The notes under the pieces were generated by a model, which did not search any database, was not told the origin of the DNA, and saw nothing but the letters and a program-made list of their open reading frames with translations. From Candidatus Krumholzibacteriota bacterium (GTDB taxonomy: Bacteria > Krumholzibacteriota > Krumholzibacteriia > LZORAL124-64-63): DNA of 64,000 nucleotides. Each line of letters opens with the position of its first letter. Position 1 is the stretch's first letter. The stretch covers positions 248,001 to 312,000 of the forward strand of contig JAKLEB010000002.1 in the NCBI GenBank assembly GCA_022711765.1. Direction: 5' to 3'. The position numbers were made by a program, and so were the translations under genes. This document shows positions 53,282 through 61,692 of this stretch, piece by piece.

Positions 53282-53338
53282 AGGGTGCGCCGTGGCGACG
53301 CAATCGGCGGCCGCCTGGCCGCCGATCAGGGTGCGCCG
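53282..53338 (-). repeat. Hairpin flanked by 11-base direct repeats upstream of sucA
   Basis: Perfect 10-bp inverted repeat ATCGGCGGCC (53303-53312) / GGCCGCCGAT (53317-53326) with a GCCT loop. Direct repeats AGGGTGCGCCG flank it at 53282-53292 and 53328-53338. There is no T-run, so it may be a leader structure or an operator rather than a terminator of the acetyltransferase gene. Confidence 0.45.
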
Positions 53339-53430
53339 CGCCATATGGTCAGCATGAACTGCGAATTCCGCATCCGCCAGACCGGCATCTTCCTTCACGG
53401 GCAAGGCCGGGCGCGCCCGGCCGGCGGGTC

Positions 53431-53889
53431 TCAGGCCTTGCGGTAGCGGAGGATCCGCGCCGGCACGCCGGCGACGACCGCGCCCGGGGGCACGTCCTTG
53501 GTCACCACGGCGCCGGCGCCGATCATGGCGCCCTTGCCGATGCGCACGGGCAGGATCGTGGCGTTCGATCCGATCGAGACCCCGTCCTCGATGATCGTGG
53601 GCTTCCACTTCGCGCGCTCGGGCTGCGGCGGCTCGGTGTCGTTGATGAACATGACGCCGTGCGCGATGAAGCAGTCGCTGCCGATGGTGACCAGCTCGCA
53701 GACGAAGCTGTGGCTCTGGATCCGGGTCCGGTCGCCGACCTTCACGCCGGCCTGGATCTCCACGAAGGTGCCGATCATGCAGTCGCGGCCGATCTCGCAC
53801 TCGTAGAGGTTGACGAAGTTCCAGATCTTGGTGCCCTCGCCGATCCTGCAGTCCCGGATCACCTGGCGTTCGCTGACGGGGAAGGTCAT
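53431..53889 (-). CDS. Left-handed beta-helix acyl/acetyltransferase (WbbJ/sugar O- or N-acetyltransferase type)
   Basis: 152 residues made of hexapeptide repeats: [74 protein letters not shown], then [48 protein letters not shown]. The candidate catalytic His is in IAHGVMF. Close relatives acetylate amino- or deoxysugars of UDP-linked precursors (WlbB/PglD style), suggesting surface polysaccharide synthesis, though no other sugar gene is adjacent. ATG 53889 has AAGGAG 5 bases upstream. Confidence 0.85.
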   Translation of the reverse strand: MTFPVSERQVIRDCRIGEGTKIWNFVNLYECEIGRDCMIGTFVEIQAGVKVGDRTRIQSHSFVCELVTIGSDCFIAHGVMFINDTEPPQPERAKWKPTIIEDGVSIGSNATILPVRIGKGAMIGAGAVVTKDVPPGAVVAGVPARILRYRKA

Positions 53890-53920
53890 GGCGGCTCCTT
53901 GGAGTGGTCGTGCGCGGGCT

Positions 53921-53949
53921 ATGGTCTGCGAATTCGCCAGAACCGTCAA
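53921..53949 (-). promoter_or_regulatory. Candidate promoter for the beta-helix acetyltransferase
   Basis: Minus strand TTGACG (53949-53944), 17-base spacer, GACCAT (53926-53921), about 32 bases before ATG 53889. It is back to back with the plus-strand promoter at 54010. Confidence 0.4.
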
Positions 53950-54009
53950 GCGGGAGGCTCGCGGCGGGCGCGCGGGCCGGCTCCCCGCTCCCGCGCCTCG
54001 CGTCCGCGG

Positions 54010-54038
54010 TTGGCGGGCCGCGCCGACGGTGTTACGAT
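54010..54038 (+). promoter_or_regulatory. Candidate promoter for the M48-TerB-like gene
   Basis: TTGGCG (54010-54015), 17-base spacer, TACGAT (54033-54038), 52 bases before ATG 54091. Confidence 0.45.
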
Positions 54039-54090
54039 CGGCCGGCCGCCGACGGCGCTGGCCCGGGTCTCGATCTCCGGAGGAAACGCG

Positions 54091-55347
54091 ATGAAGTACG
54101 ACCAGATCCGGGTCCGTCGAGAGACGGAATTCAGCGACGACCTGCGCGGGCTCTTCAACGCCGACCTCATCGAGGGCATCATCCGCGAGAGCAAGGTCGA
54201 GGGCGAAGAGAACTGGTTGCTCGCCCTCATGCACGGACACGGCCTGAAGATCACCGCGGCGCTCGCCCCGCGGATATTCGAGATCTGCGAGCAGGTGAAG
54301 AAGGCGCTCGGCTTCACCGACGGCGTCGAGTTCTTCGTGCAGGGCGACAGCAGCCTGAATTGCTCGGCCGTGCCGCGCTTCGAGGCGGACCAGCCGCACC
54401 TGGTGATCATCAACAGCGGTCTGCTCGAGCGCTTCACCGACGCGGAGCTGCGGTTCGTGCTGGGGCACGAGCTGGGCCACCTGGTCAGCCGCAACAGCGA
54501 GCTGCAGCGGATCGTCCGCTTCATCTTCCCCGACGGCGACGGCATTCCTCTGGCGATCCGCGACAAGGTCGAGGTCTGGGAGAAGCTGGCGGAGATGTCC
54601 GCCGACCGCTTCGGCTACCTCGCCGAGCCGGATCTCGACGTGTGCCTCGCCGTGTTCTTCAAGCTGTCGAGCGGCCTCGACACCAAGGCGATCCGCTTCG
54701 ATCCCGGCGCCTACCTGCAGGAGATGGACCGCGTTCTCGAGCGATTCCGGACCGAGATGGCCGACGTCGGCGTGTCGCACCCGATCAATCCGCTTCGGGT
54801 CAAGGCGCTGCAGATGTTCGCCGGCAGCCGCCTCTACGCGCAGCTCGCCAGGGGCAAGGACGCGTCGGAAGATCGCGCGCTGACGAGCGCCCTCGAGGAT
54901 CTCGTGCAGATCCTGCTCACCAAAGGTCATTCGCCGCTCGTCACGGCACGCCGGCGCTTCCTCGCCGCGGCTGGATTCCTCGTGGCGAACGCCGACCGGC
55001 AGGTGGACCCCGACGAGCTCGACGCGATCCTCGAGCCGCTGGCGAACTTCACTCACTTCCCGGCGGAGTACTTCCGCCACGTGCTGGAGGACCGCGACGT
55101 GAAGACGGTCTTCCACGAGTCGGCCGGCGCGATCCTCGCGGCCAATCCCGGCGAGCGCTTTCCCATGTTCAACTTCATGGTGCAGGTGGTCCTCGCCGAC
55201 CGCCGTCTCGAGAAGCGGGAGATCGAGCTGCTCTTCGAGGTCGGCGAGAACCTGTTCCGCTTCCAGCGCAAGGAAATCGCCCAGATGCTGGCCGAGGCGC
55301 TGCAGAAGGAATTCGTGCCGCGGCTCTCGCCGCCGCCGGCGCGCTGA
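54091..55347 (+). CDS. M48-type metallopeptidase with C-terminal TerB-like domain
   Basis: 418 residues with no membrane segment. LGHELGHLV places the zinc motif HELGH at residues 126-130; the third ligand is probably the Glu in [13 protein letters not shown] (about 170), a cytosolic M48 arrangement. Residues about 285-405 resemble TerB/tellurite-resistance helices: [28 protein letters not shown] and [32 protein letters not shown], each with acidic positions that in TerB bind metal ions. The combination suggests a stress- or metal-responsive protease; this is inference. ATG 54091 has GGAGGAAA upstream. Confidence 0.82.
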   Translation: MKYDQIRVRRETEFSDDLRGLFNADLIEGIIRESKVEGEENWLLALMHGHGLKITAALAPRIFEICEQVKKALGFTDGVEFFVQGDSSLNCSAVPRFEADQPHLVIINSGLLERFTDAELRFVLGHELGHLVSRNSELQRIVRFIFPDGDGIPLAIRDKVEVWEKLAEMSADRFGYLAEPDLDVCLAVFFKLSSGLDTKAIRFDPGAYLQEMDRVLERFRTEMADVGVSHPINPLRVKALQMFAGSRLYAQLARGKDASEDRALTSALEDLVQILLTKGHSPLVTARRRFLAAAGFLVANADRQVDPDELDAILEPLANFTHFPAEYFRHVLEDRDVKTVFHESAGAILAANPGERFPMFNFMVQVVLADRRLEKREIELLFEVGENLFRFQRKEIAQMLAEALQKEFVPRLSPPPAR

Positions 55348-55435
55348 GGCCGCTCGGCCGATCGAGCGAGCCGCGCTCGGCCAGGGCGCGTGTCAGCGGC
55401 GCGGCCTCACCCGGCGTCGCACGACTCCCCACGCC

Positions 55436-56230
55436 TCAGGGGCGGTCGCCGTCCAGCAGGCGGCCCAGCCCGCCGAGGACCGAACCCTCGCCCCGGCTCC
55501 GGCCGCCCTGGCGGGGAGCGTGGGCGATGACGCGGTCGGCCAGGCGGGAGAACGGCAGGCTCTGCAGATAGACCGTACCGTGGCCGCTCAGCGTCGCGAG
55601 GAACAGGCCTTCGCCGCCGAAGACCATGCTCTTGAGGTCGCCGGCGCGCTGGATGTCGTACTCGATGCCCTGGGTGAAACCGACCAGGCAGCCGGTGTCG
55701 ACGCGCAGGGACTCGCCCTGCAGGACCTTGGTGACCACGGTCCCGCCGGCGTGCACGAACGCGCGGCCATCGCCCTCGAGCTTCTGCAGGATGAACCCCT
55801 CGCCGCCGAAGAAGCCCGCGCCGAGCCGCCGCTGGAGCGTGATCGTCACCTTCGTGCCGAGCGCCGCGGCGAGGAAGGCGTCCTTCTGGCAGACGAAACT
55901 GCCGCCGAGCGCGCCGAGCTCCAGGGGCAGGATCTGACCGGGATACGGCGCGGCGAACGCGACGCGCTGCTTGCCGTGCGCTCGGTTGGTGAAATGGGTC
56001 ATGAAGATCGATTCCCCGGTAAGCACCCGCTTGCCGACGTTCAGCAGCTTGTCCATGAGCCCCTCGTTCGGCAGCGAGCCGTCGCCCATGCGGGCCTCGA
56101 AGGCGATGCCCGCGTCGAGGTAGTTCAGGGCGCCGGCTTCGGCGATCACCGTCTCGCCGGGATCGAGCTCGATCTCCACGATCTGCAGGTCGCGGCCGAT
56201 GATCTCGTAGTCGACGTCGTGAGTGCGCAT
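55436..56230 (-). CDS. AIM24/TIGR00266-family protein
   Basis: 264 residues from ATG 56230, preceded by GAGGAGAC. The family pattern is clear: [33 protein letters not shown] near the N-terminus, [64 protein letters not shown] and [33 protein letters not shown]24-like proteins are beta-rich tandem folds of uncertain function (tryptophan RNA-binding attenuator-like fold). Sequence after about residue 240 is Gly-rich and variable. Confidence 0.88.
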   Translation of the reverse strand: MRTHDVDYEIIGRDLQIVEIELDPGETVIAEAGALNYLDAGIAFEARMGDGSLPNEGLMDKLLNVGKRVLTGESIFMTHFTNRAHGKQRVAFAAPYPGQILPLELGALGGSFVCQKDAFLAAALGTKVTITLQRRLGAGFFGGEGFILQKLEGDGRAFVHAGGTVVTKVLQGESLRVDTGCLVGFTQGIEYDIQRAGDLKSMVFGGEGLFLATLSGHGTVYLQSLPFSRLADRVIAHAPRQGGRSRGEGSVLGGLGRLLDGDRP

Positions 56231-56328
56231 GAAAAGTCTCCTCGATAAGGTCACCGTTTTGGTGGATAATGGCGCGGGGGAGGACAGGACTGGCGTGTCT
56301 ACGCCAGACCGCGCGTTTGGTTGCTGAT

Positions 56329-56352
56329 CCGGGCGGCTGCCGCCCGGGTTTT
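56329..56352 (+). terminator. Hairpin followed by T-run upstream of the 51-residue gene
   Basis: CCGGGCGG (56329-56336), loop CTG, CCGCCCGG (56340-56347), then GTTTT. A smaller stem CTGGCG (56290-56295) / CGCCAG (56302-56307) precedes it. The order could be an attenuator in the leader of the downstream small gene. Confidence 0.35.
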
Positions 56353-56374
56353 CGCCCAGTGACCGGGGGAAGCC

Positions 56375-56530
56375 ATGGAACGCGAAGCTCACTGCCCCGT
56401 CTGCCGCGCCGTGATCCGGATCCTGGCGGAGCATCCCGAGAGAGAATACGTCTGGCAGATCTGCGGGACCAAATTCGTTCTGCCCCTGCGCCGCCGGGAG
56501 GCTGGCGGCGAGTCCGATCCGGACCACTAG
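56375..56530 (+). CDS. Small Cys-containing protein of unknown function (51 residues)
   Basis: It starts [22 protein letters not shown] and later has [16 protein letters not shown], so one CPVC knuckle and a lone third Cys; this could be half of a zinc ribbon. The start has GGGGGA about 6 bases upstream, and the reading frame keeps the strong GC third-position bias of real genes here. It lies between the AIM24 and dehydratase-like genes, which are on the other strand, and is preceded by two hairpins. No known family is recognised. Confidence 0.45.
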   Translation: MEREAHCPVCRAVIRILAEHPEREYVWQICGTKFVLPLRRREAGGESDPDH

Positions 56531-56556
56531 GGCCGCGCCTGCCCGGACTGCCGGAG

Positions 56557-57705
56557 CTAGAGGCGCCGCAATCGCGGCAGCTCGCCGCCGTCGATCGTCC
56601 GGTAGCTCGCGAACTGCTCGCACGCGAGGCACGCGTGCACCGGCACGACCAGCACGAGGTCACCGGGCTCGAGCTTGGCGAGTTGCGCGCGCGCCGATTC
56701 GCCGCGGGCGCTGAGGAGCCCGTGCTCCTGCGAGAGGCGGCTCACGCTCCAGCCGGCCACCAGGCTGGCGAAGCCGTTCTCGTCGAGGGTGATCAGCCGG
56801 CCGAACTCCTCGGTGCGGCCGCGCGCCAGGTTCTCGCGCGAGAGGTGCGCGGCCCCGGCATGGAGCGCGGCCTCGCCGCGGTCTGGATAGACGCCGATCA
56901 CGGGGCAGGCGACCGCGCAGGCGAGGTCGGACTCCGCGCAGATCCCGGCGGCGAGCTGCATGAGGTCGTAGAACACGAAGTTGCCGGGGCGGGCCTCGTC
57001 GAGGCCCGTCCAGTCCGGCGAGGCGGCGAATCCCGGCGTGTCGCCGGCCGAGAGCAGCCCGCCAGCGAGTCCGGCCTCGCCGAGCGCCGAACGCGCTTGC
57101 CGCAATCGATGCAGGGTGACGTCGAAGACCGCCGCCGCGGCGTTCGCGGTCCGGGCCGCGTAGCTCTGGCCGGCGTGGCTCAGCAAGCCGGCGTAGTCGA
57201 GACGGCCGGAGGCGGCGATGCGACGGACCAGTTCCACGAGGCGAGCGCTGTCGTGCCAGGGGACGCCGGTGCGTCCGTAGCCGGGGTCGACCTCGACCCA
57301 GACCGACGTCCGCCGGGAGAGACCGCTCGCGAGGGCGTCGACCGTGCGGGCGTGGTCGGCCAGCAGGTGGAGGCGGATCCGCGCCGCGAGCGCGTCGTAA
57401 TCGGCGACCTCACGGGGGTTGGCGGGTATGGCGAGGGTGAGGTCGTCCCAGCCGGCGTCGGCGAAGTAGGCCGCCTGGGCGACGCTGCTAACGGTGGCGC
57501 GGTCGATGCCCGCGTCGCGGAACCAGGCGGCGACGGCCGCGGACTGGTGAGTCTTGAAGTGCGGGCGCAGCACGACCCCGGCGGCGCGCGCGCTCGCGGC
57601 GAACCGGGCGATGTTGGCCCTCGCGCGGCGCGGGTCCACGAGCAAGGTGGCGCGGCGCAGTCCGAGGGCGCCGAGGCGATCGCTGGTCGAGGCGAGATCC
57701 GTCAC
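56557..57705 (-). CDS. D-serine dehydratase / D-threonine aldolase-family PLP enzyme (fold type III)
   Basis: 382 residues from GTG 57705, which has GGAGG about 8 bases upstream; ATG 57870 is in frame further upstream but would add a low-complexity extension. PLP-binding Lys in [10 protein letters not shown]. The C-terminal [12 protein letters not shown] holds the His-x-Cys that binds zinc in eukaryotic-type D-serine dehydratase (DSD1). [26 protein letters not shown] and [12 protein letters not shown] complete the pattern. Probable role: breakdown of D-serine or D-threonine/beta-hydroxy-D-amino acids. Confidence 0.85.
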   Translation of the reverse strand: MTDLASTSDRLGALGLRRATLLVDPRRARANIARFAASARAAGVVLRPHFKTHQSAAVAAWFRDAGIDRATVSSVAQAAYFADAGWDDLTLAIPANPREVADYDALAARIRLHLLADHARTVDALASGLSRRTSVWVEVDPGYGRTGVPWHDSARLVELVRRIAASGRLDYAGLLSHAGQSYAARTANAAAAVFDVTLHRLRQARSALGEAGLAGGLLSAGDTPGFAASPDWTGLDEARPGNFVFYDLMQLAAGICAESDLACAVACPVIGVYPDRGEAALHAGAAHLSRENLARGRTEEFGRLITLDENGFASLVAGWSVSRLSQEHGLLSARGESARAQLAKLEPGDLVLVVPVHACLACEQFASYRTIDGGELPRLRRL

Positions 57706-57833
57706 GGTCGGGGCCTCCGGTCGCGAGACCGCGCTGGCTGGTGACAACGGCGCCGGTAGTGAGGCGGGCGCCACGCCGGCGCGAGTGTAGACGGCGATGG
57801 CTGCGCCGTAAAGGCGGTCGGCGCCTTTTGTGC

Positions 57834-57863
57834 TTGGCGTCACGCTCCAGCGGCGGTTAGGAT
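57834..57863 (+). promoter_or_regulatory. Candidate promoter for the zinc-finger/LemA/HtpX operon
   Basis: TTGGCG (57834-57839), 18-base spacer, TAGGAT (57858-57863), 28 bases before ATG 57892. It resembles the element upstream of 54091. Confidence 0.4.
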
Positions 57864-57891
57864 CCGGCATGATCCGCAATCGGAGCGCGCG

Positions 57892-58329
57892 ATGAACTGC
57901 CCTGCCTGCAAGACCCGGATGTTCGTGATGGAATACGAGCGCCTCGAGCTCGACCACTGCCCGCAGTGCGCGGGGGCCTGGTTCGACGCCGGCGAGCTCG
58001 CGCTCCTGTTCGCCGACCCGGACGGCCGGGCGCGGCACGATCTGGTCCCCGATGTCCTGACCGCCCTGCCGGACGCCGAGTCCGGCGAAAAGGCGCGCCG
58101 GTGCCCCGTTTGCCGTCACCGGATGCGCAAAGTGAATATCGGACCGAACCGGGGGGTACTCGTCGACGCTTGCGGTCGCGGCCACGGTTTCTTCTTCGAC
58201 CGGGGCGAGATCGCCGACCTGGTCGCCGACCTGGACATCGGCGCTGACAATCTGCCCGCCCGCGTCCGCGCGTTCCTGGGCGGGGTTCTCGGCCGCGATC
58301 TCGCGGCGAACGATCCGGAGGAAACATGA
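57892..58329 (+). CDS. TFIIB-type zinc finger (zf-TFIIB) protein
   Basis: 145 residues with two zinc knuckle pairs: CPACKTRM ... LDHCPQCAGAWFDAGELALLF and CPVCRHRMRKV ... LVDACGRGHGFFFDRGEIADLV, each followed by the typical WFDxGE or FFDxGE signature. It may be a metal-binding or nucleic-acid-binding accessory; function unknown. Its stop overlaps the lemA start by ATGA, and lemA is followed by htpX, so it is the first gene of a three-gene unit. Confidence 0.85.
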   Translation: MNCPACKTRMFVMEYERLELDHCPQCAGAWFDAGELALLFADPDGRARHDLVPDVLTALPDAESGEKARRCPVCRHRMRKVNIGPNRGVLVDACGRGHGFFFDRGEIADLVADLDIGADNLPARVRAFLGGVLGRDLAANDPEET

Positions 58330-58883
58330 TCGCGTTGCTGGTCGTGCTGGGAATCATCGTGCTCGTCGTGGGCGCGCTGATCGGCATCTACAACTCCCTG
58401 GTCGGCGTCCGCAACCAGGTGCAGGAAGCCTGGGCCCAGGTGGACGTGCAGCTCAAGCGCCGATTCGACCTGATCCCCAACCTCATGGAGACGGTCAAGG
58501 GCTACATGCACCACGAACGGGACACGCTCGAGGCGGTGACGAAGGCGCGGACCGCGGTGCAGGGCGCCGGATCGCTCGGCGACCGCGCGCAGGCCGAGGG
58601 TGCGCTCGGCATGGCGCTGGGCCGGCTCTTCGCCGTCGCCGAGAGCTACCCCGATCTCAAGGCCAGCCAGAACTTCCTCGCGCTGCAGGAGGAGCTGTCC
58701 AGCACGGAGAACAAGATCGGGTTCGCGCGGCAGTACTACAACCAGGCCGTCATGACCCTGAACAACAAGATCCAGATGTTCCCGAGCAACATCATCGCGG
58801 GCATGTTCAGCTTCAAGACGGGCGAGTTCTTCGAGCTCAAGGACTCGGCGGCGCGCGAGGCTCCGAAGGTCTCCTTCAACTAG
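58326..58883 (+). CDS. lemA: LemA family protein
   Basis: 185 residues. A single N-terminal membrane helix (LVVLGIIVLVVGALIGIYNSLVGVRNQVQEAWAQVDVQLKRRFDLIPNLMETVKGYMHHE) is the LemA hallmark, followed by a helical bundle. LemA is often encoded next to HtpX-type proteases, as here. Its role is unclear; involvement in envelope homeostasis is proposed in the literature. ATG 58326 overlaps the preceding stop. Confidence 0.93.
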   Translation: MIALLVVLGIIVLVVGALIGIYNSLVGVRNQVQEAWAQVDVQLKRRFDLIPNLMETVKGYMHHERDTLEAVTKARTAVQGAGSLGDRAQAEGALGMALGRLFAVAESYPDLKASQNFLALQEELSSTENKIGFARQYYNQAVMTLNNKIQMFPSNIIAGMFSFKTGEFFELKDSAAREAPKVSFN

Positions 58884-58886
58884 ACG

Positions 58887-60185
58887 ATGTTCGAGGCGAT
58901 CGCAGCCAACCGGCGCAAGAGCGCGGCCCTCGTGGTCCTGATGGCGGTCCTCCTGGGCGGTCTGGGGTACGCCCTGGGCGAATACTTCGCCCAGGGCGGC
59001 GGCCTCGTCGGCCTGGCGGGCGCCGCGGTCCTCTGGCTGATCCTCACGCTCGTCTCGTGGAGCCAGGGCGATCAGATCTTCCTGTCGATGTCGGGGGCGC
59101 GCAAAGTCGGCCCCGATGACCTGCCGGTGCTCTGGAACGTGGTCGAGGAGATGACCATCGCCTCGGGCCTGGCCAAGATGCCGGCGATCTACGTCATCGA
59201 CGACCCGGCGCCCAACGCGTTCGCCACGGGGCGGTCCCCGGAGACCGCGTCGGTCGCGGTGACCAGCGGTCTCTTGAAGCTGCTCGATCGCGACGAGCTG
59301 CAGGGCGTGATCGCCCACGAACTGGGCCACATCCGCAACCGCGACATCCTGCTCATGCTCTTCGCCGGGGTCCTCATGGGCGCGATCGTGCTGCTCGCGG
59401 ACGTAGGGCTGCGCTCGTGGTTGTGGGGCGGCGGCCGGTCGCGGCGGTCCTCGAGCAACGAGGGCGGCGGCCAGGGCCAGGCGCTCCTCATGATCCTGGC
59501 GATCGTGCTGATGATCCTGGCGCCGATCATGGCGCAGCTGATCTACTTCGCCATCTCGCGCAAGCGCGAGTACCTGGCCGACGCCTCCTCGGCCGCCTTC
59601 ACGCGCTTCCCGGATGGCCTGGCCCGCGCGCTGGAGAAGATCGGCGGCGCTGCGGCGGGCGCGCTGCGCGGAGCGAGCCGCGCGACGGCGCCGATGTACA
59701 TCGTCAACCCGCTGGCCGCCGCGGCGAAGAAGCGCGACGCGACGTCGCTGACGGCGACCCATCCCCCGATCGCCGAGCGCGTGCGCATCCTGCGCGCCAT
59801 GCATGGCGCGTCGTACCAGGACTACGACCAGAGCTTCGCGAGGGTCACCGGCAAGAACGGCGTGCTCCCGAATTCGGCACTCGCCGACCCGCACGCCGGC
59901 GCGGGCCTGCGGATCCAGGGCGCTCAGTGGCAGGAGGGTTCGGCGGGGATCGCGGCAACGGCGACGGCCACGGCCGCGCCGGCACCTGCGGCGGCGGGAC
60001 CGGCGGCGGCGCCGTCCGCCCAGGAATCCCGCCGCCGCGCTCGCGCCGTCGACGACTGGTTCTACGCGCAGGACGGCTGGCGCCGCGTCGATTGCGGGTG
60101 TGGCGCGACGCTCAAGATCCCGCCCCGACTCGCTGCCTCCCGGATCAAGTGCCCGCGCTGCGGGACTCGACACGCCCTCGGCTAG
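58887..60185 (+). CDS. htpX: HtpX-type M48 membrane metallopeptidase with C-terminal zinc ribbon
   Basis: 432 residues. Four hydrophobic segments (about 13-33, 38-57, 158-176 and 199-220) and the motif VIAHELGHIRNRD (HELGH at 144-148) place it with HtpX, the inner-membrane quality-control protease. The third ligand lies in REYLADASSAAF. After about residue 340 there is an Ala/Pro-rich linker and then a Cys pair DCGCGATLK plus IKCPRCGTRHALG, a zinc ribbon not present in classical HtpX. It follows lemA by 3 bases. Confidence 0.9.
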   Translation: MFEAIAANRRKSAALVVLMAVLLGGLGYALGEYFAQGGGLVGLAGAAVLWLILTLVSWSQGDQIFLSMSGARKVGPDDLPVLWNVVEEMTIASGLAKMPAIYVIDDPAPNAFATGRSPETASVAVTSGLLKLLDRDELQGVIAHELGHIRNRDILLMLFAGVLMGAIVLLADVGLRSWLWGGGRSRRSSSNEGGGQGQALLMILAIVLMILAPIMAQLIYFAISRKREYLADASSAAFTRFPDGLARALEKIGGAAAGALRGASRATAPMYIVNPLAAAAKKRDATSLTATHPPIAERVRILRAMHGASYQDYDQSFARVTGKNGVLPNSALADPHAGAGLRIQGAQWQEGSAGIAATATATAAPAPAAAGPAAAPSAQESRRRARAVDDWFYAQDGWRRVDCGCGATLKIPPRLAASRIKCPRCGTRHALG

Positions 60186-60198
60186 CGCCCGGCCGGCG

Positions 60199-60214
60199 TT
60201 GCGGATTTCCGCAA
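60199..60214. repeat. 16-bp palindrome downstream of htpX
   Basis: TTGCGGA-TT-TCCGCAA (60199-60214), followed 5 bases later by another half-site TTGCGG (60220-60225). It may be the stem of a weak terminator or a binding site. Confidence 0.35.
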
Positions 60215-60236
60215 GGGCATTGCGGTTTCTCCGGTC

Positions 60237-60265
60237 TAGACAAGCGAATCCCCCGCCCGCACAAT
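60237..60265 (+). promoter_or_regulatory. Weak candidate promoter for the lipoprotein at 60306
   Basis: TAGACA (60237-60242), 17-base spacer, CACAAT (60260-60265). Assigned by eye; the surrounding bases are less GC-rich than average. Confidence 0.3.
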
Positions 60266-60305
60266 ACCCCTTCTTCCAAGATATACGGGACTGGAGATGA
60301 CCTGT

Positions 60306-60788
60306 ATGTTGGTCCTCGTCCTCGCCGGCGCGCTCGGTTCCCTCCTCGCCCTCGCGGGGTGCGGGGGCGCGCCCCCGCCCGGCGCCGACGCCCGCCGCGA
60401 GATCCGCGGGGAATTCAAGCTCGGCGACGCGACCCTCACGTTCACCGCGACCTTCCAGGATACGGCCCTGATCGCGGTGTCAGAGGATCAGTCGTACGGC
60501 GAGCTCGGGCGTGCCCACGCCGAATACGAGGTCGTCGACGGTCGACTGTCCTATTACCGCTGCGAGGAACAGCGGCAGGTCGTGAACGGTGACCGCAGCC
60601 AGGACTACGAGTCGGTCCGACTCGAGCTGGAATTCGACGCCTGGGGAGACGTCCAGCGGCAGCGCAAGACCGTCGATGGCTCGCCGGCCGAACTCCTGGG
60701 CTACGAGGCGCCGGGGGTGCAGCGCCATTTCGCGGAACTGAAGCGCCGCGCCGGCCGCGCTGGGGGAACGGCGATCGGCGGCACGTAG
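60306..60788 (+). CDS. Small predicted lipoprotein
   Basis: 160 residues from ATG 60306, with GGAG 9 bases upstream; ATG 60297 overlaps that site. Lipobox LAGC ends a Leu-rich signal (MLVLVLAGALGSLLALAGC). The mature part is beta-rich (EIRGEFKLGDATLTFTATFQDTALIAVSEDQSYGE ... ESVRLELEFDAWGDVQRQR) with no known domain. It is probably anchored in the periplasm; its 3' end lies 7 bases from the convergent Mut7-C gene. Confidence 0.7.
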   Translation: MLVLVLAGALGSLLALAGCGGAPPPGADARREIRGEFKLGDATLTFTATFQDTALIAVSEDQSYGELGRAHAEYEVVDGRLSYYRCEEQRQVVNGDRSQDYESVRLELEFDAWGDVQRQRKTVDGSPAELLGYEAPGVQRHFAELKRRAGRAGGTAIGGT

Positions 60789-60795
60789 CCGGCGT

Positions 60796-61497
60796 TCAGC
60801 CGATCGCCGCGACGATCCGGGCCACCCGGTCGCGTAGGCGCTGGACGTGGGTCCCTTCCCAGAACACCTGGCCGCAGCCGGCGCACACCCAGTACTCGTC
60901 GAGCCATGCGGCGGTGCGCGGGGGGATCGGCGCGGGCACGTCCGCCTTCGCGGTGGCGACGAGCGTCCCGTTGCAGGTCGCGCAGCGCCCGGGCCGGCGG
61001 ATCCGCCCGGCGAGGCGGAACCGCTGCAGGACCTCGGCGAGCTGGGCGTCGGGCCGATTCGACCGGATCAGCAGGGACGAGCCGATCGCGCTGCGCTTGA
61101 GCAGGGCGCGGTGGCGCGACAGGACGGTCCGCCGGTCGCGGACGGCGAGCCGGGCGAGCGCCGCCTCGCGCAGCCCCGGTTCCCAGAGCGTGTCGAAGCC
61201 GCAGAAGCGGAGCAGGCGCACGAGCTTGCCGAGGTGCAGGTCGCACAGGAAACGCGGATCGGCGAGGTCGGCGGGGACGGCGGGCCAGGCCTCGACTCGG
61301 GAGCCGTCGCCGACGAGGTCGGCAAGCGACGCGGCCGCGCCGTCGAGCAGGATCCGGCCGATCTCGCCGTGAGGTATGCCCAGGGCTTCGAGCGCGTCGC
61401 GGATCGACGTCGGCGCCGGCAGTCGGCGGTGGATGTCGCGGCGGCGGCCCGCGAGGTCCGGCAGATCGCCGCCGAGGATGATCCGGCAGGTGACCAT
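60796..61497 (-). CDS. Mut7-C RNase-domain protein with N-terminal ubiquitin-like domain
   Basis: 233 residues. The first 75 or so resemble a ThiS/ubiquitin-like fold (TSIRDALEALGIPHGEIGRILLDG). From about 80 the Mut7-C pattern is complete: ADPRFLCDLHLGKLVRLLRFCGFDTLWEPGLREAALARLAVRDRRTVLSRHRALLKR. The C-terminal zinc ribbon is CATCNG ... YWVCAGCGQVFWEGTH. Mut7-C proteins are PIN-like nucleases, usually of unknown target. It is a single gene opposite the lipoprotein, with its start near 61497. Confidence 0.88.
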   Translation of the reverse strand: MVTCRIILGGDLPDLAGRRRDIHRRLPAPTSIRDALEALGIPHGEIGRILLDGAAASLADLVGDGSRVEAWPAVPADLADPRFLCDLHLGKLVRLLRFCGFDTLWEPGLREAALARLAVRDRRTVLSRHRALLKRSAIGSSLLIRSNRPDAQLAEVLQRFRLAGRIRRPGRCATCNGTLVATAKADVPAPIPPRTAAWLDEYWVCAGCGQVFWEGTHVQRLRDRVARIVAAIG

Positions 61498-61622
61498 GGC
61501 GCCTCCCCGGTCACCATAGAATCACGCCACGCGCCGTCAAGGACCGGCGGGCGTCCGGGCCGCCAGGCCCGGCGCGCCGCGAGCGGCCGGCGCGCGCGGA
61601 ATCCGCCTCGCCGTCGGGTCGG

Positions 61623-61652
61623 TTGACAGCCCGCGCGGGCCGGCGCTATGGT
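61623..61652 (+). promoter_or_regulatory. Candidate sigma-70 promoter for the secreted protein at 61693
   Basis: TTGACA (61623-61628), 18-base spacer, TATGGT (61647-61652). It overlaps the in-frame ATG at 61648, which is therefore not the translation start. Confidence 0.6.
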
Positions 61653-61692
61653 TCCCCACCAACCTCGCCTGGATCCTGCCCCGGAGGTTCCC

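Noticed and set aside
61648..61692. ATG 61648 as start of the large secreted protein
   Set aside because: It lies in the -10 box of a good promoter; GTG 61693 has GGAGG and directly gives a signal peptide.
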